A stretch of DNA of 64,000 nucleotides from Kangiella koreensis DSM 16069 (GCF_000024085.1 NC_013166.1:1-64000); one strand, 5' to 3'. Positions 1 to 12,208 are shown, counted from the first letter of the stretch. Numbers and translations are program-made. The notes: generated by a model not told the origin, from the sequence alone.

Positions 1-362
1 TTAACATGTTACAGAAGTAATAACCCTTTGTATAAGGTGTCTTTAACTATAGGGATGAAACTTGTATAAGTATCGTTTTTTTGTGTTTTGTCATTCTGTT
101 AACAGTTTTAAAGGTTTTTTATACAAGATATACCCACAATTTAATTAATTACTGGTTTTAAAGTTGTTTTTTGTATAGTTTTAATTCTGGCTTTGTTTAT
201 CATGATTTTTACTTCTATAGTAAAAATATATAGGTAAAGTTGTGGATTATTTTTCTATCTGGATCTACACTTAGCCATAATAATTGAAGTGACCAAAAGT
301 GCGTTAGAAATTACATAATACTCAACGCTCTTGTATAACCAAGAACTAGGACTCTAATAATA
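1..362. other. oriC: putative oriC / dnaA upstream region
   Basis: This gene-free, AT-rich stretch lies directly upstream of dnaA. A near-consensus DnaA box (TGTGGATTA, one mismatch) sits at 241-249, and a weaker one (ATACCCACA) at 130-138. A 9-mer CTTGTATAA occurs at 61-69 and 330-338 and inverted at 119-127, with near copies at 27-35 and 171-178; it resembles a degenerate DnaA box (TTATACAAG, two mismatches). Several T-rich runs could serve as the unwinding element. Location next to dnaA is the main argument. No GC-skew calculation was possible, so the origin call is an inference. Confidence 0.45.
311..339 (+). promoter_or_regulatory. candidate sigma-70 promoter of dnaA
   Basis: TTACAT (311-316) and TATAAC (334-339) are separated by 17 nt and lie just upstream of the dnaA start. 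The -10 overlaps the last copy of the CTTGTATAA repeat, so DnaA binding there could autoregulate the gene. This is pattern-based only. Confidence 0.35.
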
Positions 363-1748
363 ATGACGGGTAATGTTTGGCGGAGTTGTTTACAGAAGTT
401 GCAGTCAGAGCTGTCGGCTACTGAGTTCAACACCTGGATAAAACCGCTTCAGGTCAAAGAAACTGATTCTGAGATGGCTTTGTATGCACCCAATCCCTTT
501 TTCGTTGATTGGATACGCCAACAATACCTTGATCGTATCAATGAATTTCTTATTCAGCGTGACAATAATCAGCAGAAACATATCTCGCTTCATGTCGGAA
601 ATGTTGCTCAAATTGTGAATCAGAATTCTAATTCACAAGCTGTTAATAATAACCATAATGCTGCAACTCCTTCTAATTCAAAGCCCGTTGCTCAAAACAA
701 CCATATCAACCAATCCTCTGGCTTTCAGCAAAACAATTTAAACCCCAAGTTCCTGTTCTCTAGCTTTGTAGAAGGTAAATCTAACCAACTTGCTCGCGCA
801 GCAGCTCAGCAGGTGGTAGAGAATCCAGGGGAAGCTTACAATCCATTATTTATCTATGGTGGTGTTGGTTTGGGTAAAACCCACTTAATGCACTCTGTTG
901 GTAATTCAATTCTCGATAAAAACCCTAACGCCCATATTGTCTATCTACATTCGGAACGGTTTATGGCCAATATGGTTAAAGCTTTGCAAACAGGCACCAT
1001 GGATAAATTTAAGAACTTCTACCGTTCAGTGGATGCCTTGTTAATCGATGATATTCAATTTTTTGCTAACAAAGGTCGTACTCAAGAAGAATTTTTCCAT
1101 ACTTTTAATAATCTCATTGAAAAAAATAAGCAGGTTATTATTACCTGTGATCGTTTTCCGAAAGAGGTTGAAGGGCTTGAAGAGCGTCTTAAATCCCGTT
1201 TCGGCTGGGGCTTGACCGTTGCTGTTGAACCGCCAGAACTAGAAACCAGAGTAGCTATCTTAATGAGCAAAGCTCAAAGCTCTAAAATAGAGTTACCTAA
1301 TGAGGTAGCTTTTTTTATTGCCAAAAGAATCCGCTCCAATGTGCGTGAGCTTGAAGGGGCTCTTAAACGAGTGATAGCTAATGCGCAGTTTACAGGTAGA
1401 GCAATTACCCTCGATTTTGTGAAAGATGCCTTAAAAGACTTGATTGCAGCCCAGGATAAACTGATTTCTATTGAAAATATTCAAAAAACGGTGGCTAGCT
1501 ATTACAAGATAAAGGTTTCTGATCTATTATCTCAAAGGCGCAGTCGTTCAATTGCTCGTCCGCGTCAAATGGCTATGGCTTTGGCTAAAAATTTAACTAA
1601 CCATAGTCTGCCAGAAATTGGTGATGCTTTTGGGGGGAAAGACCATACGACGGTTTTGCATGCCTGTCGTAAAATTGAGCAGTTAAAAGGCGAAAGCATC
1701 GATATTGAAGAAGACTTTTCAAATTTACTTCGGACTCTGTCCAGCTAA
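363..1748 (+). CDS. dnaA: chromosomal replication initiator protein DnaA
   Basis: DnaA binds origin boxes as an ATP-bound helical oligomer, opens the duplex and loads DnaB. The 461-residue protein has the four usual domains. An N-terminal domain I (about 1-75) is followed by an Asn/Gln-rich linker (about 80-130), then an AAA+ core with Walker A GGVGLGKT and Walker B LLIDDIQF. The C-terminal helix-turn-helix carries the DnaA signature around [11 protein letters not shown]. The length is normal for gammaproteobacteria. The ATG at 363 follows AGGA (348-351). It is the first gene of a dnaA-dnaN-recF-gyrB cluster, with dnaN 15 nt downstream. Confidence 0.98.
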   Translation: MTGNVWRSCLQKLQSELSATEFNTWIKPLQVKETDSEMALYAPNPFFVDWIRQQYLDRINEFLIQRDNNQQKHISLHVGNVAQIVNQNSNSQAVNNNHNAATPSNSKPVAQNNHINQSSGFQQNNLNPKFLFSSFVEGKSNQLARAAAQQVVENPGEAYNPLFIYGGVGLGKTHLMHSVGNSILDKNPNAHIVYLHSERFMANMVKALQTGTMDKFKNFYRSVDALLIDDIQFFANKGRTQEEFFHTFNNLIEKNKQVIITCDRFPKEVEGLEERLKSRFGWGLTVAVEPPELETRVAILMSKAQSSKIELPNEVAFFIAKRIRSNVRELEGALKRVIANAQFTGRAITLDFVKDALKDLIAAQDKLISIENIQKTVASYYKIKVSDLLSQRRSRSIARPRQMAMALAKNLTNHSLPEIGDAFGGKDHTTVLHACRKIEQLKGESIDIEEDFSNLLRTLSS

Positions 1749-1763
1749 TAACAAGGTGTCTAT

Positions 1764-2867
1764 ATGCGTTTTACCATAAGCCGGGATCAGTTGCTGGCGC
1801 CACTTCAATTAGTCAGTGGTGCTGTAGAGAAACGACAAACACTTCCTGTTTTATCCAATGTTTTAATGGTTGTTGATGATAGTAAGCTATCACTTACAGC
1901 TACTGATCTAGAGGTAGAACTTAAAGCGCAAGTAGACCTTGAGGGTGAATTTGAGCCTGGTGAGATCACTGTTCCTGCGCGTAAGTTATTAGACATTGTA
2001 CGCAGTCTTGGAGATGGCGAAAACGTAAAGATAGAGCAGTCAGAAACGCGCTTAAAAGTGATTACTCCAAGTAGCCGCTTTAGTCTCTCTACCATGTCTG
2101 CCAATGAGTTTCCAAATCTAGACGAAACTGTCAGCTTGGCTTCTCTTGAACTTACTCAAGATGTGCTAAAAAGTTTGATTGAGAAAACTCAGTTTGCGAT
2201 GGCGCAACAGGATGTCCGCTACTACCTTAATGGCATGCTGTTTGAGTTTGATAATGATAAATTAACAACAGTGGCTACCGATGGTCACAGACTTGCTCTC
2301 TCCCGTGCTAAGGCATCTATTGATGCGGATGATAAAATTAGTGCTATTATTCCACGTAAAGGTGTTACAGAGTTAGCTCGACTGCTAGAGCACAGTGACG
2401 ATAATATCACCTTAAACTTGGGCTCCAATCACATTAAGGTTATTGGTCCTGACTATTCTTTCACATCCAAATTAGTGGATGGCCGTTTCCCTGAATATGA
2501 AAAAGTTCTCCCTCGTAATGGCGATAAGATCGTTATTGCCGATCGTGAGCTATTCAAGGAGTCTTTGTCACGTGCATCAATCTTATGTAATGAGAAGTTC
2601 CGTGGTGTCCGTTTCATGCTTACCAATGAGCAAGTTAGATTACATGCCAATAACCCCGAGCAAGAAGAAGCTGAGGTTGAGTTTGGTGTTGACTACCAAG
2701 GTTCGGACTTAGAAATTGGCTTTAATGTCAGTTACATGATTGATGTTATGAATACCATTAAAACGCCTCAGGTTAAGCTTACTTTTATTGATGCCAATAG
2801 CAGTACTTTGATAGAAGAGGTCGATGGTGGTGAAAGTGTTTATGTTGTTATGCCAATGCGACTCTAA
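1764..2867 (+). CDS. dnaN: DNA polymerase III beta subunit (sliding clamp)
   Basis: This is the ring-shaped processivity clamp that tethers polymerase III to DNA and recruits other replication and repair factors. The 367-residue protein has the usual three-fold repeat of clamp domains and ends in the typical motif VVMPMRL. The start ATG has a clear ribosome binding site (AAGGTG) 6 nt upstream. It lies between dnaA and recF, the conserved order in most bacteria, and is probably cotranscribed with dnaA. Confidence 0.98.
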   Translation: MRFTISRDQLLAPLQLVSGAVEKRQTLPVLSNVLMVVDDSKLSLTATDLEVELKAQVDLEGEFEPGEITVPARKLLDIVRSLGDGENVKIEQSETRLKVITPSSRFSLSTMSANEFPNLDETVSLASLELTQDVLKSLIEKTQFAMAQQDVRYYLNGMLFEFDNDKLTTVATDGHRLALSRAKASIDADDKISAIIPRKGVTELARLLEHSDDNITLNLGSNHIKVIGPDYSFTSKLVDGRFPEYEKVLPRNGDKIVIADRELFKESLSRASILCNEKFRGVRFMLTNEQVRLHANNPEQEEAEVEFGVDYQGSDLEIGFNVSYMIDVMNTIKTPQVKLTFIDANSSTLIEEVDGGESVYVVMPMRL

Positions 2868-2897
2868 TAATTCCTCAATTGTAAATAAGCATCCTTG

Positions 2898-4007
2898 ATG
2901 CATATCCAATCCCTTTCGATTCAAAACTTTAGAAATCTGCAGCCTTCGAGGCTGCATTTTTCTCCTCAACTCAATATCATTTACGGTAATAATGCTGCTG
3001 GCAAAACGAGCATCTTAGAAAGCCTGTTTATTCTGGGTCATGGACGCTCTTTTCGCACAAGTCGTCATTCTAAGCTGATTAACTATGAGCAAGATTCCTT
3101 TACCTTGTTCAGCGAGCTTTATTCTCATAACGTCCAACAACGTTTGGGGGTTCAACGCTTTCGCAACAATGATGTCAATGTGCGCCTTAATCAGGAGCCC
3201 CTTGCGAAACTCAGCGATCTTGTCAGCTTGATTCCAATTCAAGTACTGGCACCAGAACATTATGAACTTCTCACCAAGGGGCCCAGTGGCCGCAGAAAAT
3301 TATTAGACTGGGGTGTGTTCCACGTGGAACATTCATTTCTTAAACGTTGGCAGGCTTGTCAGCGTATTATTTTGCAACGTAATAAGCTTCTTAAAGGGAG
3401 TCTTTCTTACAAGGATCTGGAAGCCTGGGATAGTCAGCTGATCCCTTTATCTGACCAGGTCAATCAGTACCGGCAAGATTACTGTGATTCGCTTAGTCCC
3501 TATTTTCATGAAATAGCCAGTCAGTTTTTGCCTGATGTTCAGTTATCTTTAGAGTTTTATAAAGGGTGGCAAGGGAAAGACCTTGAATCTTTGCTTGTAG
3601 AGCAATACTTAAAAGATAAAAAGCTCGGCTATACGCAGTCCACTATTCAGAAAGCCGACCTAAAAATTCTTTCAGGTAAAAGGCTAGCTGCTGATTATTT
3701 ATCTCGAGGCCAACAAAAGCTGGTTACTACGGCCTTAAAACTGGCCCAATTAAGGCTTGCTCAAGAAAGAGGGCAGCAGTATCCTGTGTTTCTGCTTGAT
3801 GATATTGGTGCCGAATTAGATGAAAACCACCAAAAGCTACTACTTAACTTCTTAGCTAAACAACCAGAGAAGCAACAAATATTTATCACTTGTGTGCATT
3901 TAGATCCTCTCAAAAGCCTCATAAACAGGTATAATAACGCCAGGTTGTTCCACGTGGAACATGGGGCTGTTTCAATAATAGAAGCCTCAGAAATGAATGC
4001 GCAATAA
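2898..4007 (+). CDS. recF: DNA replication and repair protein RecF
   Basis: RecF is an ABC/SMC-type ATPase that helps load RecA at gapped DNA with RecO and RecR. The N-terminal IQNFRN motif, Walker A GNNAAGKTS and the C-terminal signature SRGQQK plus Walker B VFLLDDIGAELD identify it. The start at ATG 2898 is preferred to the TTG immediately before it; this gives 369 residues, close to E. coli RecF (357). Unusually, two identical 16-bp palindromes of the parS type lie inside the gene, and both encode the peptide FHVEH (see the parS entries). The second sits in the C-terminal region, where RecF sequence is tolerant. Confidence 0.97.
   Translation: MHIQSLSIQNFRNLQPSRLHFSPQLNIIYGNNAAGKTSILESLFILGHGRSFRTSRHSKLINYEQDSFTLFSELYSHNVQQRLGVQRFRNNDVNVRLNQEPLAKLSDLVSLIPIQVLAPEHYELLTKGPSGRRKLLDWGVFHVEHSFLKRWQACQRIILQRNKLLKGSLSYKDLEAWDSQLIPLSDQVNQYRQDYCDSLSPYFHEIASQFLPDVQLSLEFYKGWQGKDLESLLVEQYLKDKKLGYTQSTIQKADLKILSGKRLAADYLSRGQQKLVTTALKLAQLRLAQERGQQYPVFLLDDIGAELDENHQKLLLNFLAKQPEKQQIFITCVHLDPLKSLINRYNNARLFHVEHGAVSIIEASEMNAQ
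3316..3331. other. parS: parS centromere site (copy 1, within recF)
   Basis: TGTTCCACGTGGAACA is a perfect 16-bp palindrome matching the ParB-binding parS consensus of chromosomal Par systems (TGTTNCACGTGNAACA). It lies near the origin, as parS sites do, but inside the recF reading frame. Confidence 0.85.
3946..3961. other. parS: parS centromere site (copy 2, within recF)
   Basis: This is a second identical palindrome TGTTCCACGTGGAACA, 630 bp after the first and in the same reading frame, so both encode FHVEH. Two perfect copies in one gene near oriC strongly support a role in ParB loading and chromosome segregation. Confidence 0.85.
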
Positions 4008-4027
4008 GCTCAACAGAACAATCATAA

Positions 4028-6463
<2,436 letters not shown>

Positions 6464-6496
6464 ATAAAGCTCAACTCATCAAGAACGCTAAATAAG

Positions 6497-6525
6497 AGAC
6501 CGCCTATATGGCGGTCTTCTTTTTG
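6497..6525 (+). terminator. rho-independent terminator after gyrB
   Basis: An 8-bp perfect stem AGACCGCC / GGCGGTCT with a 5-nt loop is followed by a T-rich tract. It ends the dnaA-gyrB transcription unit and lies before the convergent ppk2 gene. Confidence 0.85.
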
Positions 6526-6552
6526 TTGAATTTGATTATAAAAAGTAAGTAC

Positions 6553-7488
6553 TCACTTTTTGTTTGTGTTTTGGCTGAGAAGCGACTCATAAATAGGCAA
6601 AGCTTCCTGATCTTGAGAGGATAATTCAGGGAAACTTAACGGTAATTGTCGAATATTTTGCAAAACAAGCTTAGACACAATGGCCCGCATAGCAGGCTTA
6701 TAATCAGCAGGAATTATGTACCAGGGAGCCCAGGGTCGAGAGGTGTGGCTTAAAGCCTGCTGGTAGGCATATTGATATGTATCCCATAACTGGCTTTCTT
6801 CTATATCACCACTGGAAAACTTCCAGTTTTTTTCCGGATCTTTAATACGTGACAGGAATCGTTGATGTTGCTCCTGCTGTGAAACATTCAGAAAAAATTT
6901 AAGAATAATGGTGCCATTACGAGCAAGATGGGCTTCGTGATCATTGATTGACTGATACCGACCTGCCCAAAACTGATGATTGGAATTTATGGTTGCAAGG
7001 TTATCAAGGTGAATATTAGGCAAGTTTTGGTTCAATAGGTATTTTGGGTGAACCCTGACGACTAATACCTCTTCATAATAGCTACGGTTGAAAATACCAA
7101 TACGACCACGTTCGGGCAAGGCTTTACTGGTTCTCCATAGAAAATCGTGGTCCAGTTCCTGAGCAGAAGGCTGCTTAAAATTATGAACCTGAAATCCGGC
7201 GGGGTTAATACCGCTGAAGACCTTTCTGATGGTGCTGTCTTTGCCAGCAGCATCCAGGGCCTGAAAGATGAGCAGGACTGAAAAACAGTTGTCCGCATAC
7301 ATTTTGTGCTGTAAGTGGTAGAGAGCATCAGAATTAACCATCAGTTGGGCTTTGTATTCTTCCTTTGATAATTGTTCAGCTGGTACTGTTGGCTGCTCGG
7401 TTAATATAAGTTTGCCATCAAATGGCATTAAATAAGGTGAATCAATACAGCAAAAGCTTGAAGGTCTTGGGTTATCAGAATTGCTCAT
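6553..7488 (-). CDS. polyphosphate kinase 2 family protein
   Basis: PPK2 enzymes move phosphate between polyphosphate and nucleotides. The 311-residue single-domain protein has a Walker A-like loop ([12 protein letters not shown], about residue 75) and the lid/Walker B block [21 protein letters not shown]. It also has the family's W-x-F-S-x-x-D and [11 protein letters not shown] segments. One-domain proteins of this length belong to the PPK2 classes that use AMP and/or ADP; class III is my guess. It is monocistronic and transcribed toward gyrB. Its ATG follows GGAGC by about 9 nt. Confidence 0.9.
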   Translation of the reverse strand: MSNSDNPRPSSFCCIDSPYLMPFDGKLILTEQPTVPAEQLSKEEYKAQLMVNSDALYHLQHKMYADNCFSVLLIFQALDAAGKDSTIRKVFSGINPAGFQVHNFKQPSAQELDHDFLWRTSKALPERGRIGIFNRSYYEEVLVVRVHPKYLLNQNLPNIHLDNLATINSNHQFWAGRYQSINDHEAHLARNGTIILKFFLNVSQQEQHQRFLSRIKDPEKNWKFSSGDIEESQLWDTYQYAYQQALSHTSRPWAPWYIIPADYKPAMRAIVSKLVLQNIRQLPLSFPELSSQDQEALPIYESLLSQNTNKK

Positions 7489-7644
7489 TAGAGATGCTCC
7501 AGGGAAACTCTTACCTCAAGATCTAATAAATACTGCTAAATAACAAGGTTGAATTGTTAAACTTTTTAAAATGAGCTGTATATCATTGAGTTATGCAATA
7601 GCAGGAGTAAGATAAAAACGAATCGATAAGAAAAAGGAGTGAGT

Positions 7645-7848
7645 ATGACTGTAGCAAAAGTTACTGAAATTATTGCTGATTCTAGTGAAAGTTTTGAAGA
7701 TGCAGTTAAGCGAGGTATTCGCAGAGCTAATAAAACCCTCGATCAGGTAAAGTCCGCTTGGGTTAAAGAACAGCAGGTTGTCATTCAAGATGGAGAAGTT
7801 GAAAAGTTTAGAGTCGTGATGAAAGTTACCTTCTTACTGAAGGATTAA
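7645..7848 (+). CDS. dodecin family flavin-binding protein
   Basis: Dodecins are small proteins that form hollow dodecamers binding and storing flavins. This 67-residue protein is typical: an ITDSS-like segment, one helix (FEDAVKRGIRRANKT), and a strand with the flavin-stacking Trp (SAWVKEQQ), then a C-terminal strand ending KVTFLLKD. I start at ATG 7645, which has GGAG 5 nt upstream, rather than at GTG 7639, which overlaps that ribosome site. It is monocistronic, divergent from ppk2, and followed by a terminator. Confidence 0.93.
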   Translation: MTVAKVTEIIADSSESFEDAVKRGIRRANKTLDQVKSAWVKEQQVVIQDGEVEKFRVVMKVTFLLKD

Positions 7849-7871
7849 CAACCTGACGCATCACTTGAAAC

Positions 7872-7900
7872 AAAGCCCATGTTTAAGCATGGGCTTTTTT
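7872..7900. terminator. terminator between dodecin and HerA-like gene
   Basis: A perfect 10-bp stem AAAGCCCATG / CATGGGCTTT with a 6-nt loop is flanked by A and T runs. It could act in both directions between the convergent dodecin and HerA-like genes. Confidence 0.85.
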
Positions 7901-7943
7901 AATGGCAATAGCATTATTACTAATGCCTAAAGATAAAACGGGG

Positions 7944-9407
7944 TTACTTGCTACCCAGAATGGACCCAAGTAAACCGCGAACAATTTTACGTCCGATACC
8001 GGAGCTTATGGTTCGAACCAAGGTTTTGGTAAAAGCTTCGCCAACAGATTGCCGGTTTGAGCGACGAGCAGGCTTAGATTTCTTTCGGATGGCTTCAGCT
8101 TCTTTCATTTCTTTTGCTTGACGTTGCACCAGGTCCTGCTCTCGTTTAAGTAAAATCTCGTAAGCGGATTGTCTGTCAACAGCATCATCGTAGACGCCTT
8201 TAAGAATGGATTGATTAAAAGAGGACTGCCAGTCTGAATCGGATAATGGACCAATTTGTGAGCAAGGAGGACAAATCAAAGTCTGTTCAACAGGCGTTGG
8301 TCGCCCCTTTTCATCCAGCACGGAAACCAAAGCCTCACCAACGGAAAGTTGGGTAATAACCGACTGGGTATCCAGTTTGGGGTTGGGCCGGAAAGTATCG
8401 GCAGCGGATTTAACGGCTTTCTGGTCTTTGGGAGTAAAGGCGCGCAAAGCATGTTGCACACGATTGCCAAGTTGACCAAGGACAGAATCCGGAATATCGG
8501 TTGGGTTTTGCGTGACAAAGTAAACACCAACACCTTTCGAACGAATAAGCCGAACCACCTGTTCAATACGCTGCAACAAAATTCGTGGTGCATGATCAAA
8601 TAACAGATGTGCTTCATCGAAAAAAAACACTAGCCGTGGCTTATCGGGATCACCAACTTCGTCGAGCTCTTCAAATAGCTCAGAAAGCATCCAAAGCAGG
8701 AAGGTGGAATAAATTTTAGGGTTGAGCATTAATTCACGGCTATATAAAAGATTGATAAAACCTTTACCGCTTTGATCAACCCTCATTAAGTCATTGATAT
8801 TTAATGCAGGTTCACCAAAAAAGTGATCGCCGCCAGAATTTTCAAGAACCAGTAGTTTGCGGATAATAGCGGCCACTGTTTGAGGAGTAACATTGCCGTA
8901 GTCACGGCTAACTTGCTGGCGGTTATCACTAAGCCAGTTGAGCATCGAGCGCAAGTCTTTCAGATCCAACAGTAGCAAGCCCTCCTCGTCAGCAATATCA
9001 AAGGCAATATGCAGAACGCCGCTTTGAGTATCATTAAGTTCCAGAAGATTTGACAGCAACAAAGGTCCCATTTCAGAAATGGTGGTGCGTACTGGGTGTC
9101 CATGCTTACCATATACATCCCAATAAAGCACTGGGTTAGCTCGAGGCTGATAATCTGGTATTTGAATGCTATTGATACGTTCAGTAATTTTGGGGTGCGT
9201 GCCTGCAGCTTTAGCGATACCGCTAAGATCTCCTTTAATATCAGCCGCAAAAACGGGGACGCCTATGTTAGAAAAGGCCTCGGCCATCACCTGAAGAGTA
9301 ACCGTTTTACCGGTTCCGGTTGCGCCGGCAATTAAACCATGACGATTTGCCATTTTAGGATTTAACAAGATATGCTGTTGTTCTTGATTGCCGCCAATTA
9401 GAATCAT
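7944..9407 (-). CDS. HerA-like ATPase, DUF853 (YjgR) family
   Basis: This is a RecA-fold ATPase of the FtsK/HerA superfamily; the cellular role of YjgR proteins is not settled. The 487 residues match the family length (about 500). The N-terminus has HGLIAGATGTGKTVTLQ (Walker A, about residue 25-40) followed by FAADIKGDLSG. Walker B is RLVFFFDEAHLLF, and the sensor-like segment is GVYFVTQNPTDIP. The C-terminus is a basic, Gln/Lys-rich helix ending in a glycine-rich tail. It is monocistronic and divergent from the GspE-like gene. Confidence 0.88.
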   Translation of the reverse strand: MILIGGNQEQQHILLNPKMANRHGLIAGATGTGKTVTLQVMAEAFSNIGVPVFAADIKGDLSGIAKAAGTHPKITERINSIQIPDYQPRANPVLYWDVYGKHGHPVRTTISEMGPLLLSNLLELNDTQSGVLHIAFDIADEEGLLLLDLKDLRSMLNWLSDNRQQVSRDYGNVTPQTVAAIIRKLLVLENSGGDHFFGEPALNINDLMRVDQSGKGFINLLYSRELMLNPKIYSTFLLWMLSELFEELDEVGDPDKPRLVFFFDEAHLLFDHAPRILLQRIEQVVRLIRSKGVGVYFVTQNPTDIPDSVLGQLGNRVQHALRAFTPKDQKAVKSAADTFRPNPKLDTQSVITQLSVGEALVSVLDEKGRPTPVEQTLICPPCSQIGPLSDSDWQSSFNQSILKGVYDDAVDRQSAYEILLKREQDLVQRQAKEMKEAEAIRKKSKPARRSNRQSVGEAFTKTLVRTISSGIGRKIVRGLLGSILGSK

Positions 9408-9557
9408 AGTATTAATCCTTATAAATACATTGGTTCAGAATAGATAATCAGAATAAAAAGGCAAGTAAAAGATTAAATAGCTAAGGAAGCGATACTTGAT
9501 AAGGATCAAGAAAAAGCCTATGCAAGCGTGTAGAGTTAGCTTAACAAAGGAGAGGGT

Positions 9558-11537
9558 ATGAATTTTAATCAATTGGTGGCCGAAGCCATTAGCTCTGACC
9601 AAGAGCAGGCGAACAATAGTGTATTATGCGATAAAAAAAACAAGCTGGAAGACACCAGGCTGACAACGGTTGATTTTAAAGAACAGATATTTATCACAGA
9701 GGATAAAAGCATACCTTTTGCAGACGTTCAATATATTGTCATTCAAAAACCTATCTATGAAACTCTGGAAGATTATCAAAAGCAAACGGGAAACTTGAAC
9801 TACTCAAATTATCGAATTGAGATGAGCGATAAATTCACAATAACTGGCCAGTGTGTCTATTGTGAAAATGAAGATGGGCTCTGGAAAGTGTTGCGATTAC
9901 ACAAAAATCATATTTTTATCATTTTGATTTCTGAAAAAAATGTGACAAACATGGATATAATCCAGAGCAATGGCCGCTCTACATTTGGACGTGAAGAAGA
10001 TCGCTATACTGGGGAAATAAAAAACATCGATCTAAGCACCGTAAAAATAGACGAAAAATGGGTGCGCAAATTCCCACCAGAGCTGCTTTTTAAATACCAG
10101 GCATTGCCTCTATTTAAGAAAAATAACTTTTTAGAAGTGGCTTTTACCAATCCCCAACAAATTGACGCTATGCAGGTTTTAAGCTTTATAGCGGGCTGCA
10201 ATATCGAACCGTTAAAAGCGGAAAAACGTGAATTATTAGAATATTTAAGCGGCATCGTCCAGTTTCAGAATGAAAAAGAAGCTTTGGTGGAGTTGGAACG
10301 TGTGGGCATTGATGCCGGGAAAAATCTGGCAACTAATGAGATCGAAAGCTTAGGAAAAAAGAAAGGGATTATCAATTTAATGGCATCTATTATTACAGAT
10401 GCTATTGAAAAGGGTGCTTCAGATATACACCTGCATCCAAGAGCAAAATACTTGCAACTACTCTACAGGATGGATGGTTCGTTAACACCTATTAGGAAAT
10501 TAAACCTTTCTTTACACCAGGCTCTAGTCAGTCGCATCAAAATCATCGGCGGCATGGATATCTCTGAAAGACGTTTACCCCAGGATGGACGAATAGAATA
10601 TGCAGGAAATGGTAAAAGTATCGACATGCGTATTTCGGTTATGCCAACGGTTTATGGTGAAAGTGTCGTTATTCGTATATTGGATAGTTCACAGGGACTG
10701 CGTGATATTAATGAGCTTGGATTAACAGAAAAGGACACAGAGCGATTTGTTAATTTACTACATTCAAGCTATGGAATGTTCTTAGTTACTGGGCCAACAG
10801 GTTCAGGTAAAAGCACAACGTTATATGCTGCTATTAATGAAAAAGTGAAAGAAGGACCGCATATAATAACTGTTGAAGAACCAGTTGAATATAAAATGGA
10901 AGGCGTTACTCAGATTCCGGTCAATCATAAAACTGGCTATAGCTTTGCGCGAGCCCTAAGGAATATTTTGCGACATGATCCAGATGTAATTATGGTCGGA
11001 GAAATCCGTGATGGTGAAACAGCAAAAATTGCAGTAGAAAGTTCACTAACTGGACATCTAGTATTAAGCACGCTACATACCAACAGTGCGGTCAGTACCA
11101 TTACCCGTTTAGTAGAAATGGGCGTGGAGCCTTATCTATTGAAAGATGCGCTAGTAGGAATTTTAGCGCAACGATTGGTGAAGAAAAATTGTAAACATTG
11201 TCTGGTAGAAGAAAAAATACCTGGGTCTATCCTGAAAGAAATTCAAGCAGCAAAAAACGATAAATTTTACAAAGGTGCTGGTTGTGCAGAATGCTTCAAT
11301 ACAGGTATTGCCGGAAGGCGATCTGTATATGAATTACTGAGCATTACCCCAGAAGTAGCAAGAGAAATTAATGAAACTCTGGATATCAATAAACTAAACC
11401 AAATTGCTCAAAATCAGGGAATGGTAAGCTTAGCTCAAATGGCATTAGAGCTGGCACGTAAAAAAGAAATTTCAGCTTTGGAAGTTTATAAAATTAGAGC
11501 CAATGCAAGCCAGATAAAAACGCTTGAAGAAGAGTAG
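9558..11537 (+). CDS. GspE/PilB-family secretion or pilus assembly ATPase
   Basis: This is a hexameric ATPase of the type II secretion/type IV pilus family. The 659-residue protein has an extended N-terminal region, including an MshEN-like segment (about 175-245), before the motor domain. The motor carries Walker A GPTGSGKSTTLYAA, the Asp box TVEEPVEYKMEG, Walker B DPDVIMVGEIRD and the His box LSTLHTNSA. A tetracysteine zinc motif (CKHC and CAEC) lies near residues 550-590, as in GspE and PilB. No other pilus or secretion genes are nearby, so it is an orphan and its partner machine is unknown. A GGAGAGGG site precedes the ATG. Confidence 0.85.
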   Translation: MNFNQLVAEAISSDQEQANNSVLCDKKNKLEDTRLTTVDFKEQIFITEDKSIPFADVQYIVIQKPIYETLEDYQKQTGNLNYSNYRIEMSDKFTITGQCVYCENEDGLWKVLRLHKNHIFIILISEKNVTNMDIIQSNGRSTFGREEDRYTGEIKNIDLSTVKIDEKWVRKFPPELLFKYQALPLFKKNNFLEVAFTNPQQIDAMQVLSFIAGCNIEPLKAEKRELLEYLSGIVQFQNEKEALVELERVGIDAGKNLATNEIESLGKKKGIINLMASIITDAIEKGASDIHLHPRAKYLQLLYRMDGSLTPIRKLNLSLHQALVSRIKIIGGMDISERRLPQDGRIEYAGNGKSIDMRISVMPTVYGESVVIRILDSSQGLRDINELGLTEKDTERFVNLLHSSYGMFLVTGPTGSGKSTTLYAAINEKVKEGPHIITVEEPVEYKMEGVTQIPVNHKTGYSFARALRNILRHDPDVIMVGEIRDGETAKIAVESSLTGHLVLSTLHTNSAVSTITRLVEMGVEPYLLKDALVGILAQRLVKKNCKHCLVEEKIPGSILKEIQAAKNDKFYKGAGCAECFNTGIAGRRSVYELLSITPEVAREINETLDINKLNQIAQNQGMVSLAQMALELARKKEISALEVYKIRANASQIKTLEEE

Positions 11538-11545
11538 TTAAATAA

Positions 11546-11571
11546 AAAAAGGAGCCAATCGACTCCTTTTT
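11546..11571. terminator. bidirectional terminator after GspE-like gene
   Basis: A stem built from an A-run plus GGAG pairs with CTCC plus a T-run around an 8-nt loop. It lies between the convergent GspE-like gene and ubiK. Confidence 0.7.
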
Positions 11572-11585
11572 ATTACATAAAAGGG

Positions 11586-11828
11586 CTAAAGTTTGGCGTC
11601 AATATCAGCAAGTTTCTTCTCCAGTTCTTGCAGCATCAAACGTGTTCTCTGCAATACTTTTGTTTGTGCATCAAACTCTTCGCGAGTGACCAGATCAAGT
11701 TTTGCCAGTTGAGTCTGCAAGATTTGTTTAGCCTGTTTGGCAAACTCATCACCAGTATTTTTTACTGACTGAGGGATGGCATCTGAAAGCTTTGAGGCGA
11801 TATCATCAAGTACTTTAGGATCGATCAT
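11586..11828 (-). CDS. ubiK: ubiquinone biosynthesis accessory factor UbiK
   Basis: UbiK (YqiC, BMFP family) is a small accessory factor of the aerobic ubiquinone biosynthesis complex. This 80-residue protein begins MIDPKVLDDIASKLSDAIP and ends in a coiled-coil segment (LQRTRLMLQELEKKLADIDAKL region), the two family hallmarks. It is the last gene of a minus-strand run pepQ-yigZ-sirB2-ubiK, 14 nt after sirB2, which suggests cotranscription. Confidence 0.9.
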   Translation of the reverse strand: MIDPKVLDDIASKLSDAIPQSVKNTGDEFAKQAKQILQTQLAKLDLVTREEFDAQTKVLQRTRLMLQELEKKLADIDAKL

Positions 11829-11842
11829 TTGCTACTCCTTGA

Positions 11843-12208
11843 TTACCAGAGTGGTGGTTTAACTCTTGCCAAGTAAAGAACGGCCAGGACACTGGCGAGC
11901 GCTAACGCAAAGAATGTTAATCGTTTTTTGCTTTCGGTGGCGTGGAACATTTTGATGCCAAACAGAATATAGGTAACGATAAGTAGGATTTTAACTGTCA
12001 GCCAAGGTTGATGATGTGGATACATTTTTGTTTGTACCATCAAGACTATTCCGCTGGCCAATAAAAAGGTATCAATAACATGTGGCAGGATTTTAACGAC
12101 TTTTTTCTGCAGTAATTGACTGCCTCTGAATAACCAGACGCTACGAATCAAAAATCCCAGTACGGTCAATGCCGCCAAACTCATATGAAAATGTTTTAAC
12201 GCTAACAT
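11843..12208 (-). CDS. SirB2 family inner-membrane protein
   Basis: This is a 121-residue, four-helix integral membrane protein of the SirB2 family, whose biochemical role is unclear. The N-terminal HFHMSLAALTVLGFLIR and the central HVIDTFLLASGIVLM and HPWLTVK-like segments match the family. Its ATG lies inside the end of yigZ (7-nt overlap), indicating translational coupling in the pepQ-yigZ-sirB2-ubiK run. Confidence 0.8.
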   Translation of the reverse strand: MLALKHFHMSLAALTVLGFLIRSVWLFRGSQLLQKKVVKILPHVIDTFLLASGIVLMVQTKMYPHHQPWLTVKILLIVTYILFGIKMFHATESKKRLTFFALALASVLAVLYLARVKPPLW

